A stretch of DNA of 9,413 nucleotides from Candidatus Gastranaerophilales bacterium. Its GTDB lineage: Bacteria > Cyanobacteriota > Vampirovibrionia > Gastranaerophilales > JAQUYY01. Location: the NCBI GenBank assembly GCA_028691575.1, contig JAQUYY010000058.1, forward strand, positions 1 to 9,413, given 5' to 3'. Under the pieces are notes generated by a model. The model was not told where the DNA came from and searched no databases. It saw nothing but the letters and a program-made list of their open reading frames with translations. Below, in pieces: positions 1-7,058 of this stretch. The first letter of the stretch is position 1; each line of letters starts with the position of its first letter. The position numbers and the translations under genes are program-made.

Positions 1-229
1 GTGATGTAAAATCAACCAATACATCAATTTTTGATTTTTCTAAAGCTGTTTTCAAACATTTCTCAATATTAACGTTTAATTTTTTATTTAATATAATTTC
101 TCCAATATCAAAACCGACATTTGCTATATCAATTGCTGCAGTTAATTCTGTAGAGTTTTCATTAACTACTGCTTTAACGACTTCCTGTCCCATTCTTCCG
201 CATGCGCCGCATACCGCAACTTTAATCAT
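1..229 (-). CDS. dapB: 4-hydroxy-tetrahydrodipicolinate reductase, N-terminal part (cut by window edge)
   Basis: DapB reduces the dihydrodipicolinate precursor with NAD(P)H in the cytoplasmic diaminopimelate/lysine pathway. Only the first 76 codons are visible. They start MIKVAVCGACGRMG, which carries the Rossmann dinucleotide-binding motif (G8, G11, R12-M13-G14; GxxGRMG is characteristic of DapB). An acidic residue, D34, ends the second strand (AAIDIA), and the visible part finishes in VLVDFTS at residues 70-76, matching the conserved V-x-D-F-T segment. The ATG start is supported by an AAGGG ribosome binding site 7 bases upstream. The gene is divergent from the STAND ATPase gene, and an extended -10 candidate lies about 34 bases upstream of the start. 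Position 10 is Cys where Ala or Ser is more usual; this does not disturb the motif. The C-terminal substrate-binding domain lies outside the window. Confidence 0.93.
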   Translation of the reverse strand, partial: MIKVAVCGACGRMGQEVVKAVVNENSTELTAAIDIANVGFDIGEIILNKKLNVNIEKCLKTALEKSKIDVLVDFTS

Positions 230-262
230 TGTAATTCCCTTATATTTGACTACTTTTTTAGA

Positions 263-271
263 ATTATCTCA
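263..271 (-). promoter_or_regulatory. Candidate extended -10 promoter for dapB
   Basis: Read on the minus strand the site is TGAGATAAT: a TGN element directly before GATAAT, which matches the TATAAT consensus at five of six positions. Transcription from it would begin near 256 and give a leader of about 27 bases ahead of dapB. No good -35 hexamer lies 16-18 bases upstream, as expected for extended -10 promoters. The same arrangement recurs in two other spacers of this window. Such motifs are easy to find by chance in AT-rich DNA. Confidence 0.35.
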
Positions 272-283
272 TATAAATAAATT

Positions 284-296
284 TTTGGAATCCAAA
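284..296. repeat. Short palindrome (6-1-6) in the dapB/ATPase divergent spacer
   Basis: TTTGGA and TCCAAA flank a single A, forming a perfect 13-base palindrome. It contains one of the few GC-containing words in a spacer that is otherwise almost all A and T. It sits 13 bases upstream of the candidate dapB -10 element, roughly where a -35 or an operator would be. No regulator is identified, and the arms are short. Confidence 0.35.
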
Positions 297-378
297 TATT
301 AATTAAAAATATTATTCAATTGTTAAAAATAAGACAAAAATCAAAAAATATTATAAAATAATATTCAAGGAGTAAAAA

Positions 379-2928
379 ATGAAAAAATTAAATTTTTTAA
401 AACCTGAAATTAATGGAAACAATATTGATTCAATCATCAATGAAATAGGCACTATTGAAAGTTTTGATTCCTGTATTTTGGAAAATAGGCTTGATTATAT
501 CAACGAGATAATTGGTTTTCTGCAAAATAGTGACGAAAATATATTCCTGCTGGAAGGCTTTCAGGGCAGCGGCAAGACTTCTTTGATTAAATTTTCTCAA
601 ACATTATTAGATGAAGGAGTTGCCTCTTTCTATTATAACTGTTCAATTGTAACCGGTTTAGATGACTTGATTTTTTCTCTTTATACCAACTTTATTAAGT
701 ATTCAAATAGAGAAATTATTAAAAATGCCCAGTACTCTCTAGATGAAAAATTAATAAATATATTAAGAACTGTTAAAATTCCTGTTTTAATAATTTTGGA
801 TTCATTTGAAAATCTTGCAACTAATGGACAAATTAATGATGAAATTAAAATATTTATCGAATATTTATTATCTCTATCAAACATAAAATTAATAGTTTCC
901 GGCAAAAAAATCGTAACAAACTTTGCCGGAATAAAAATTAGGCTTGGCGGGCTTAATGATGAAAGTATTAAAGAAATCCTCGCTAAAAGTCAAATTAATA
1001 CATCAAATCAGGTTTTACAAGACATTATGAAAGCTACAAGAGGCTATCCTGAGAATCTAAGGCTTTTTATCGATGCAATCAGGTATTTAGGAGCTTCTCC
1101 ATTCGATATTTTGCAGGAATTTTCAAGAACAAGAGTGACTTTTGAAGAATTTATGTATTTTAAATTGGCTAAAACCACATCGTCCGAATGTCAAAAAATA
1201 CTCAATATCCTTGCGATGGTTAGACATTCATTAAATATAAATTCTTTAAAAATATTAACTCCGGGGCTTAATTTCTCAGAAATTATTGGTAAATTAGCAC
1301 AGTATAATCTTATTTCCGTTGATAAAGAACAGTTTACAATTAAAGAATTTTTTAAAAAAAGTATTCTGGATAAAATTGTACCCGCTGAAAAAATCAAAAT
1401 TCACAAACTTTTAGAAGAATTTTATTCAAAGCAAATTCCATTGCCTCCAAAAGAACGACTGGTTAAAATTTCCAGAAATACAATGCATTCCGAAAAATTT
1501 TATCATTTTAGAGCTCACACAAAAATCATTAATGAATTCAACAATATCGGTAAAAAGCAAATAGACGATGGGTTTTTAGCAGCATCTTTCATAAGAAAGT
1601 CCGAAGATATAAACTATTTGCCGACAAATGTATTATTAGGTTTTGAAAACCTTCCCAAAACACCTAAAGAACCTGTTGATTCAAATATTGAAACTAAAAT
1701 TTCAACTAACGACATAAGCACTCCGTCTCAAGAAATTAAAATAATTTCAAGTGAGAATATTTATGAAAACTTTAATGTAGAGCTTTCTGAAGAAGAAAAA
1801 CAGCTAATATCATCATCTGAAGATGAAAATCATCCGGAAACAACTGCTGCTGAAGATATTTCTCAAGAAGAAATTATCCATACCGATGAAATTAAAAGCA
1901 TATTTGGCAAAGCAAATGTCACAAAAGACCCGCAGGGAAAACTTAAACTATACGAAAGAGCTTCAAATCTTGCTTTAAATCAGGAAAATTATAGCTTAAC
2001 TGCCGGTATTTATATTGATATGGCGAAAATTTGTGCTGACGATTTCAAATACGAAGAAGAAATAAACTGGCTTAATAAAGCCATGGAAATTTATTCAAAT
2101 ACCAAAGATTTTGAAAATATTTTAAAAACTCAAATTAAATTTGCAACAAATAATAAAAATAGCTATAAGCATGATTTAGCACTAAAAAATTACTTTTTTT
2201 TACTCGAAAAAATTGGCGAAAATTCCGACAATTTAAATTTAATTGAAATATATACCGGCATTGGTGATATTTATGCTTACCGAAAAGACCTTGAGAAATC
2301 GCTTCATTTTTATAATAAAGCCCTTGATATTTCAAGTTTTAACAATTCTTACGAAGAAACCGCAAATACTACATTTAAAATGGCTTTGACCTATGATGAC
2401 AACTCAATAACAGACGAAGCTGTAGAATATTACAAGAAATGTATCGGGTATTATGGTAAAATTCCTCCAAATAATACTCTGGCTTCGGCTTATTCCAATT
2501 TAGCATCAATTTATAGAGAAAATAGTGAATATGAGCTGAGTATTGAAAAATATCTTAAATCATTTGAAGTTGATAAAAACTTAAATAATTTTGAGGGAAT
2601 GTACAATACAACTGCAAATTTGGCTGTAATCAACAAAATTATCGGTAATTACGATAGAACTTTAGAATTTTTAAGAAACGGGATTCAATTTGCCAAAAAT
2701 TCGCAAAATTCATATTACGTTGCATCTGCATATCTTGAAATAGGCGATTTTTATAAAGAATTTAATATATATGAAAAAGCCCTGAAATCATACATTCTAG
2801 CCAAAAAAGCCATAAAAAATTCTGTCTCAACCGATAGCAGAGAAAAGGTTGATAGACGATTACGTCAAGTTTACGGTATACTTGGAGTAGAAAAGTATAA
2901 TAAAGTTTTGAATTCTATTAAAAAATGA
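379..2928 (+). CDS. STAND-like P-loop ATPase with C-terminal TPR repeats
   Basis: This is an 849-residue soluble protein with no signal peptide or membrane segment. The N-terminal NTPase module has a Walker A at 60-67 (GFQGSGKT), a Walker B at 136-144 (hydrophobic run ending in D141, then E144), and a sensor-like strand IKLIVSG at 169-175. These are followed by GLNDESIKEIL (191-201) and a G-Y-P motif at 222-224. This order is typical of STAND/NACHT/archaeal-type AAA ATPases. Residues of about 265-335 look like a winged-helix-type domain, and 350-425 is unassigned. About 430-505 is an acidic, Ser/Glu/Thr-rich linker. From about 540 to 815 there are roughly seven TPR-like helix pairs with a period near 40 residues. 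STAND proteins usually act as ATP-dependent switches whose repeats sense a ligand or partner; the ligand here is unknown. The start is supported by AAGGAG 6 bases upstream. The gene overlaps rsmG by four bases (ATGA), so the two are translated from one mRNA. No effector domain (nuclease, TIR, protease) or DNA-binding HTH tail is recognisable. Confidence 0.85.
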   Translation: MKKLNFLKPEINGNNIDSIINEIGTIESFDSCILENRLDYINEIIGFLQNSDENIFLLEGFQGSGKTSLIKFSQTLLDEGVASFYYNCSIVTGLDDLIFSLYTNFIKYSNREIIKNAQYSLDEKLINILRTVKIPVLIILDSFENLATNGQINDEIKIFIEYLLSLSNIKLIVSGKKIVTNFAGIKIRLGGLNDESIKEILAKSQINTSNQVLQDIMKATRGYPENLRLFIDAIRYLGASPFDILQEFSRTRVTFEEFMYFKLAKTTSSECQKILNILAMVRHSLNINSLKILTPGLNFSEIIGKLAQYNLISVDKEQFTIKEFFKKSILDKIVPAEKIKIHKLLEEFYSKQIPLPPKERLVKISRNTMHSEKFYHFRAHTKIINEFNNIGKKQIDDGFLAASFIRKSEDINYLPTNVLLGFENLPKTPKEPVDSNIETKISTNDISTPSQEIKIISSENIYENFNVELSEEEKQLISSSEDENHPETTAAEDISQEEIIHTDEIKSIFGKANVTKDPQGKLKLYERASNLALNQENYSLTAGIYIDMAKICADDFKYEEEINWLNKAMEIYSNTKDFENILKTQIKFATNNKNSYKHDLALKNYFFLLEKIGENSDNLNLIEIYTGIGDIYAYRKDLEKSLHFYNKALDISSFNNSYEETANTTFKMALTYDDNSITDEAVEYYKKCIGYYGKIPPNNTLASAYSNLASIYRENSEYELSIEKYLKSFEVDKNLNNFEGMYNTTANLAVINKIIGNYDRTLEFLRNGIQFAKNSQNSYYVASAYLEIGDFYKEFNIYEKALKSYILAKKAIKNSVSTDSREKVDRRLRQVYGILGVEKYNKVLNSIKK

Positions 2929-3647
2929 ACGATCAAATAAAAAAACTTGAAAAAAATGCGAAAGACTTTGGAATCAACTTAACCTCCTGTCAGTTAAAGT
3001 TATTCGAAGATTTTTTTATGATTTTAAAAGAGTATAATCAGCAAATGAATCTGGTTTCAAATACCGAGGAAAAAGTTGTTTTTGAAAAGCATTTTATTGA
3101 TTCTCTGGCTCTTGCCAAAGTGCAAAAAACAGATAAATTAAAGTTGATTGATGTAGGCACCGGTGGCGGATTTCCTGCAATTCCACTGGCTATTGCTTTT
3201 CCCGAATGGGAAATAGTTGCCGTTGATTCTGTAGGTAAAAAAATCAATTTTATCAATATGACAGCTGAAAAATTAGGGTTGTCAGGCAATTTAAAAGCTA
3301 TAAATGTTAGAAGCGAAGAATTAGCAAGAAACGAAGATTTTAGAGAAAAATTTGATATTTGCACAACAAGAGCCGTCGCTCAAATGCCTGTAATCGCAGA
3401 ATATTGCTTGCCTTTTCTCAAAAAAGACGGCTTATTTATTGCATACAAAGCAAAAACCGCAGAAGAAGAGCTGAAAAATGCCCAAAAAGCAATTAAAATT
3501 CTTGGCGGCAAGGAATTGCCAATAATTTCTTATGAAATTTCAGAAAACGAAGAAGATAGGAATTTAATTGTAATTAAAAAAATCTCAAAAACCCCTGCAA
3601 AATACCCGAGAAAAACAGGTATAGCCAAGAAAACTCCGTTAGTTTAA
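2925..3647 (+). CDS. rsmG: 16S rRNA (guanine527-N7)-methyltransferase RsmG
   Basis: RsmG uses SAM to methylate N7 of G527 in 16S rRNA on the small subunit, in the cytoplasm. The 240-residue length is usual. Family features appear in order: a helical N-terminus leading to MNLVSNTEE (41-49, the 'N-L-T/V' segment), EKHFIDSLAL (54-63), the SAM-binding loop DVGTGGGFP (76-84), acidic D101 after strand 2, TTRAVA at 147-152, the strand GLFIAYKAK (169-177), and the characteristic C-terminus KTPAKYPRKTG (222-232). The start codon lies inside the end of the upstream ATPase gene (ATGA) and has no clear Shine-Dalgarno sequence, which points to translational coupling or re-initiation. The N-terminus aligns naturally with this start. 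The stop codon is one base from the convergent mlaE stop. In many bacteria rsmG sits with gidA or parAB; here its only partner is the STAND-TPR gene. Confidence 0.95.
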   Translation: MNDQIKKLEKNAKDFGINLTSCQLKLFEDFFMILKEYNQQMNLVSNTEEKVVFEKHFIDSLALAKVQKTDKLKLIDVGTGGGFPAIPLAIAFPEWEIVAVDSVGKKINFINMTAEKLGLSGNLKAINVRSEELARNEDFREKFDICTTRAVAQMPVIAEYCLPFLKKDGLFIAYKAKTAEEELKNAQKAIKILGGKELPIISYEISENEEDRNLIVIKKISKTPAKYPRKTGIAKKTPLV

Positions 3648-3648
3648 A

Positions 3649-4383
3649 TTAACTAAAAAATATCCAGGTTAAAAAATAATCGAAAAGTAAAATAGTAAAA
3701 GTGGTGTAAATAGCAGCTTTTGTTGTTGAAATACCGACTTCTTTTGCTCCTCCTTCTGTTTCGTATCCTTGAGTAGAGCATATCAAAGTTATAATTAAAC
3801 CAAATACCACAGCTTTTATAAGACTGACTTGAATATCATGTATCGATAAATACAGCCATACAGAATTCAGGTATCTTTTAAAATGAAGAGCAATGGTTAA
3901 ATGAGATATAAACATACCTCCTAATATCCCAATTAATTCAGATAAAATGGTAACCAGAGGAACCATAACAATTCCTGCTAATATTCGAGGCAAAAGTATA
4001 TACGACATCGGATCTACTCTCAAAGTTTTCATAGCATCAATTTGCTCTGTAACTTTCATGTTACCGATTTCAGCAGCAATAGCAGTACCGGCTCTGGCTC
4101 CGATTGCTAAACTTGCAAAAATCGGTGCCATTTCTCTAACCAATGCAACGGAAACCAATCCGCCAACATAAGCTTCTGCTCCTGACATTACGAAATATTT
4201 GGCTATTTGCAGTGATAAAACCGAACCTGCAATAAATGTGATAATTAATGAAATCGGAAGTGAATCATAACCTATAACAGCTGCTTGTTCAATGGCATGC
4301 CTTAAATTCAACTCTCCTTTTAAAAGAGACTTAATGACATTAAACAGGTTTATAATACATTTTCCAATAAAACTAATTATCAT
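3649..4383 (-). CDS. mlaE: MlaE-family ABC transporter permease (lipid/phospholipid transport)
   Basis: This is an inner-membrane permease of the MlaE family. It is expected to work with an MlaF-type ATPase and an MCE (MlaD-type) protein in phospholipid or other lipid trafficking between membranes. Hallmarks, numbered from this ATG, are AIEQAAVIGYDSLPISL (30-46), ALVREMAPIFASLAIGARAG (80-99), the family signature AEIGNMKVTEQIDAM (104-118), the L-x-P-R-x-L-A segment (131-137), and GGAKEVGISTTKAA (211-224). About five to six hydrophobic segments are visible. I chose ATG at 4383 (244 residues), which overlaps the end of ilvE by 11 bases. An in-frame TTG at 4416 preceded by AAAAGG would add 11 residues and is a real alternative. 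Neither the ATPase nor the MCE partner is in the window, so they must be encoded elsewhere. It is probably transcribed with ilvE. Confidence 0.92.
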   Translation of the reverse strand: MIISFIGKCIINLFNVIKSLLKGELNLRHAIEQAAVIGYDSLPISLIITFIAGSVLSLQIAKYFVMSGAEAYVGGLVSVALVREMAPIFASLAIGARAGTAIAAEIGNMKVTEQIDAMKTLRVDPMSYILLPRILAGIVMVPLVTILSELIGILGGMFISHLTIALHFKRYLNSVWLYLSIHDIQVSLIKAVVFGLIITLICSTQGYETEGGAKEVGISTTKAAIYTTFTILLFDYFLTWIFFS

Positions 4384-5314
4384 ATACAGGCATACACCAG
4401 TGTTTGTATTTGTCAATTTTACCTTTTACTGTATCAAAATATAAACTCTGAAGTTTTTTAGTAATTTCACCGACTTTACCGTCACCGACAGCTCTGTTGT
4501 CAATAGAAGTAATCGGGCTAACCTGAGCTCCCGTTCCGCAATAAAATGCTTCATCACCTATATATAGTTCGGTTCTGTCAATTTCTCTTTCGATAACTTC
4601 AATGCCCAACTCGTTTTGAGCTAATTCTTTTATTGTATTCCTTGTGATTCCGATTAAAATATTATCTGTAACATTTGTAGTTATTAGTTTTCCATTTTCT
4701 ACCAAATACAGGTTCATTGCACTGCCTTCTGTAACATGCCCGTTTTCGGAAAGGACAATTGCATCATCAAATCCCGCTAATTTCGCATCTGTAACAATTA
4801 ATGCTGTATTGGCGTAACAACCGCTGATTTTGGCTCTTGGAGGGATTGCGTTATCGTCATTTCTTCTCCAGTTTGAAACACAAACCTTCAATCCTTTTGA
4901 GGTATCTACATAATCACCTAACGGTGTTGTGAAAATCAAGAAATCATCAGGATTATCGAGTAATCCTGGTCCGACTTTTTCTGCAGTTTTATATAAAGTC
5001 GGTCTTATATAGGTATCTGTTTTGGGAGCGTTTTTTAATAATAATTCTTTTGTAATTTCACACATTTTTTCAACGGAATACAAAGGATTCATGTGCATAA
5101 TTCGAGAATTTCTATGCATTCTCTCAAAATGTTCTTTTGCCCTAAAGACGTATAGCTGCTCGTCTTCCTGATTCCAATACGCTCGAATACCTTCAAACAA
5201 AGATGTCCCGTACAAAAAAGTATGGTTTCTGACACTAATTTTAGCATCTTGGTAAGGAACATATTTACCTTGCATGAAAACATAATTTTGGGGTGTACAA
5301 GTTTTTTCAGACAT
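4373..5314 (-). CDS. ilvE: Branched-chain amino acid aminotransferase (class IV, PLP)
   Basis: IlvE catalyses the last step of Leu/Ile/Val synthesis and the first step of their breakdown, exchanging an amino group with glutamate; it is a cytoplasmic PLP enzyme. At 313 residues it has the usual length. The fold-IV features are GTSLFEGIRAY at 36-46, the PLP lysine K162 in PPRAKISGCYANT (158-170), the PLP-nitrogen-binding E196 in VTEGSAMNLYLV (194-205), TDNILIGITRNTI (216-228), and EAFYCGTGAQVSPI (255-268). The C-terminus, KYKHWCMPV, fits the W-L-x-P-V type ending of bacterial IlvE. D-amino-acid transaminases and aminodeoxychorismate lyases share the fold, but the 'EGIRAY' and 'SGCYANT' context favours IlvE. 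The start is clear: a strong AAGGAG lies 7-8 bases before the ATG. It is first in a likely two-gene unit with mlaE and is divergent from the glycosyltransferase-like gene, across a spacer that holds a 9-2-9 palindrome. Confidence 0.94.
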   Translation of the reverse strand: MSEKTCTPQNYVFMQGKYVPYQDAKISVRNHTFLYGTSLFEGIRAYWNQEDEQLYVFRAKEHFERMHRNSRIMHMNPLYSVEKMCEITKELLLKNAPKTDTYIRPTLYKTAEKVGPGLLDNPDDFLIFTTPLGDYVDTSKGLKVCVSNWRRNDDNAIPPRAKISGCYANTALIVTDAKLAGFDDAIVLSENGHVTEGSAMNLYLVENGKLITTNVTDNILIGITRNTIKELAQNELGIEVIEREIDRTELYIGDEAFYCGTGAQVSPITSIDNRAVGDGKVGEITKKLQSLYFDTVKGKIDKYKHWCMPVYDN

Positions 5315-5363
5315 CTCTATTCTCCTTTTGTGCTTTTTTACAATCTAGTTGTAGCATATAGTG

Positions 5364-5383
5364 ACAAAAATTACAATTTTTGT
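5364..5383. promoter_or_regulatory. Perfect 9-2-9 palindrome, candidate operator in the ilvE/GT divergent spacer
   Basis: The arms ACAAAAATT (5364-5372) and AATTTTTGT (5375-5383) are exact reverse complements separated by AC. The site begins 50 bases upstream of the ilvE ATG and ends 52 bases before the -10 candidate of the plus-strand gene. It therefore lies where the ilvE core promoter is expected; a TTTACA-like -35 overlaps its edge at 5381-5386. The size suits a dimeric repressor. There is no T-tract flanked by a GC stem, so it is unlikely to be a terminator. It is AT-rich, so chance remains possible. Confidence 0.4.
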
Positions 5384-5434
5384 AAACACTTTTTATTAAA
5401 AACTTTTGTTAATCGATAAAGTATTGTAAAATTT

Positions 5435-5443
5435 TGCTATACT
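5435..5443 (+). promoter_or_regulatory. Extended -10 promoter for the glycosyltransferase-pilin operon
   Basis: The sequence TGCTATACT is a full extended -10 (TGN followed by TATACT, five of six matches to TATAAT). Transcription would begin near 5450, giving a leader of about 27 bases before the ATG at 5477. No convincing -35 hexamer lies at 16-18 bases, which such promoters do not strictly need. It is the best promoter candidate in the window. Confidence 0.5.
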
Positions 5444-5476
5444 ATATTAATTATAGGAAAGTGTGGAAAAACTGAT

Positions 5477-7048
5477 ATGAACATAATAAATTTGTTGTTA
5501 ATTTTCTATTCTTCAGCTGTATTATACTTTATTGTTTATAAAATCACTATTCTTATTAACCACAATCGGGGAAGAATTAAAGAAATCGAAAATCGTGATA
5601 ACACCATAAAGTATTGCCAGGATATAAGTATAATCGTATATTCGCATAACAATTGCGCCAAACTTATGGATTTGATAGAGTGCATAAAAAAACAGAATTA
5701 TCCGACAAAACACTATAATGTTAATGTGATTCTTGATAATTGTACTGATGAAAGTGCAAAAAAACTTGAAATAATCGGTGGAGCAAGAATATTCAGATTA
5801 ACAACAGATGAAGGACCGGTAGGACGCAATAAAGGTTATGCCTGGCTTTTAAAAAGAGTATTGTCAACCGAAAATACAAATATTTTTGTATTTATTGACT
5901 CAAATTATTATATTCAAAATGATTTTCTTCAAAATATAAACAATGCTATTGACAAAAATCCGGTAATAACAGCTTCTATCAAAAATTCCGAAGATTTAGA
6001 AGATATTTGTTCCGATCTGCAAAACACAATAGATAAAATTAAAATTATTACCGATTTTTCAAGAAATACAGCAGGTTTGAGTACTTTTATCAATATGGCA
6101 TGCTTTGCTATCAGACAAGATGTTTTAGAAAAAGTTACGCTTGGATTTTGGGAAAAAGATTATGAAGCATTAAATTTTGCGATAAATCTTTCTAAATCTG
6201 ATTATAAAATCTCCTATGCTAAAGATGTAAAAGCATATCGTCAGCGGTATGATTCAATTTCGTCATTTACACAAAATATAATTGCAAAATTTCAATCAAA
6301 TACATTATGTTTTATAAAAAACATTAAAACGCTTTTAACGGCTAAGTTTACAACAAAAGAATTTGTATTATCCCTGTTATACTTGAATGAACCTTGTTTT
6401 CTCGGATTAATGATAATTTCTGCGATAATTTTAAAACTGTGTATTAACTCATCAATAGGAGATTTTGCATATTACATGACTTTAGTAGGCATGCTTTTAT
6501 CTGTTTTTATTATAAATATTTCAAGGTTAAATTTTAAAGATTTTAAAAATTCACTTTTAATGATGTTGTTAGTTCCTATAACCCCAATATATTCAGCTAT
6601 TTCTCCTATTAAGAATTTATTTAAGTTTAAGTTTATAGAAATTTTAGAAGAAAACAAAAAAATAGAATCATTTAAACAAAAAAAAGATATAATTTTAACT
6701 GATGGGGATAGGGAAATATCCTGCACGCTGGAAGTAGTAGGAGTAAAAGGGCTTTATAAAGCTATATTCACCTATAATAATAAACATTTGGAATCTTCTA
6801 AGTACTCTAGATTTGATTTAGCACTTGATGAAATCGATGAAAAGCTTAAAGCACATGGTTTTGTTATGAAAATTTGCTTAAATTGCGGATATTTTAAAAA
6901 TGATATAACGGGCGATGATTTCTCCTGCGGAACCTGTGTTCATCAAGGCAGAATAGAAGAACAAGGTGAAATAACAGAGCTCTGGGATTGCTGCGAAAAT
7001 ATTATTTCGGCAAATGCAAGAAAACATATACAAAATAGTTTGAAATGA
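5477..7048 (+). CDS. Membrane-anchored GT2-like glycosyltransferase with cysteine-rich C-terminal tail
   Basis: This 523-residue protein has an N-terminal membrane helix (about 2-26), then a GT-A/GT2-like domain. The domain contains ISIIVYSHNN (50-59), VNVILDNCTDES (82-93), a segment GPVGRNKGYAWLL (113-125), and FVFIDSNYYI (137-146) where the DxD motif belongs. A likely acceptor/base region follows at WEKDYEALNFAI (225-236). Two to three further hydrophobic segments are at about 297-322, 329-348 and 358-376. The architecture resembles processive or lipid-linked GT2 enzymes that build polysaccharide or modify envelope components. The metal motif reads D-S-N rather than D-x-D, and no clear Q-x-x-R-W motif is visible, so activity is uncertain. 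After a Lys/Glu-rich stretch (391-404), a soluble tail ends in C467-x2-C470, C484-x2-C487 and C505-C506, which could bind zinc or an Fe-S cluster. The substrate is not recognisable. The prepilin-like gene starts 10 bases downstream, so the two are probably co-transcribed. Confidence 0.75.
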   Translation: MNIINLLLIFYSSAVLYFIVYKITILINHNRGRIKEIENRDNTIKYCQDISIIVYSHNNCAKLMDLIECIKKQNYPTKHYNVNVILDNCTDESAKKLEIIGGARIFRLTTDEGPVGRNKGYAWLLKRVLSTENTNIFVFIDSNYYIQNDFLQNINNAIDKNPVITASIKNSEDLEDICSDLQNTIDKIKIITDFSRNTAGLSTFINMACFAIRQDVLEKVTLGFWEKDYEALNFAINLSKSDYKISYAKDVKAYRQRYDSISSFTQNIIAKFQSNTLCFIKNIKTLLTAKFTTKEFVLSLLYLNEPCFLGLMIISAIILKLCINSSIGDFAYYMTLVGMLLSVFIINISRLNFKDFKNSLLMMLLVPITPIYSAISPIKNLFKFKFIEILEENKKIESFKQKKDIILTDGDREISCTLEVVGVKGLYKAIFTYNNKHLESSKYSRFDLALDEIDEKLKAHGFVMKICLNCGYFKNDITGDDFSCGTCVHQGRIEEQGEITELWDCCENIISANARKHIQNSLK

Positions 7049-7058
7049 GGATAAATAA

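Noticed and set aside
331..359. AAGACA-17-TAAAAT as a promoter for the STAND ATPase gene
   Set aside because: Spacing is right but the -35 is poor. The predicted start would leave almost nothing upstream of the AAGGAG site, and many similar matches occur in the A/T-rich spacer.
379..2928. STAND ATPase as an anti-phage defence system (Avs-like)
   Set aside because: No N-terminal or C-terminal effector domain is visible, there are no neighbouring defence or mobile genes, and the gene is coupled to rsmG. A housekeeping or signalling role fits better.
3038..3364. Antisense 108-codon open frame inside rsmG
   Set aside because: It lies entirely opposite a clearly coding, motif-rich rsmG, has no recognisable domain or ribosome binding site, and is a typical frame shadow.
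3639..3656. TTAGTT...AACTAA hairpin at the rsmG/mlaE junction
   Set aside because: A 6-bp AT-only stem with a 6-base loop overlapping both stop codons is too weak to call a terminator in DNA this AT-rich.
4384..4416. TTG start at 4416 for the MlaE permease
   Set aside because: It has an AAAAGG site, but that site falls in the ilvE coding sequence. The extra 11 residues are polar and not family-like, and ATG at 4383 gives the usual hydrophobic beginning. It is kept as an alternative only.
5222..5419. Plus-strand open frame covering the start of ilvE and part of the divergent spacer
   Set aside because: It crosses the ilvE ribosome binding site and the 9-2-9 palindrome. It lacks its own ribosome binding site and encodes nothing recognisable.
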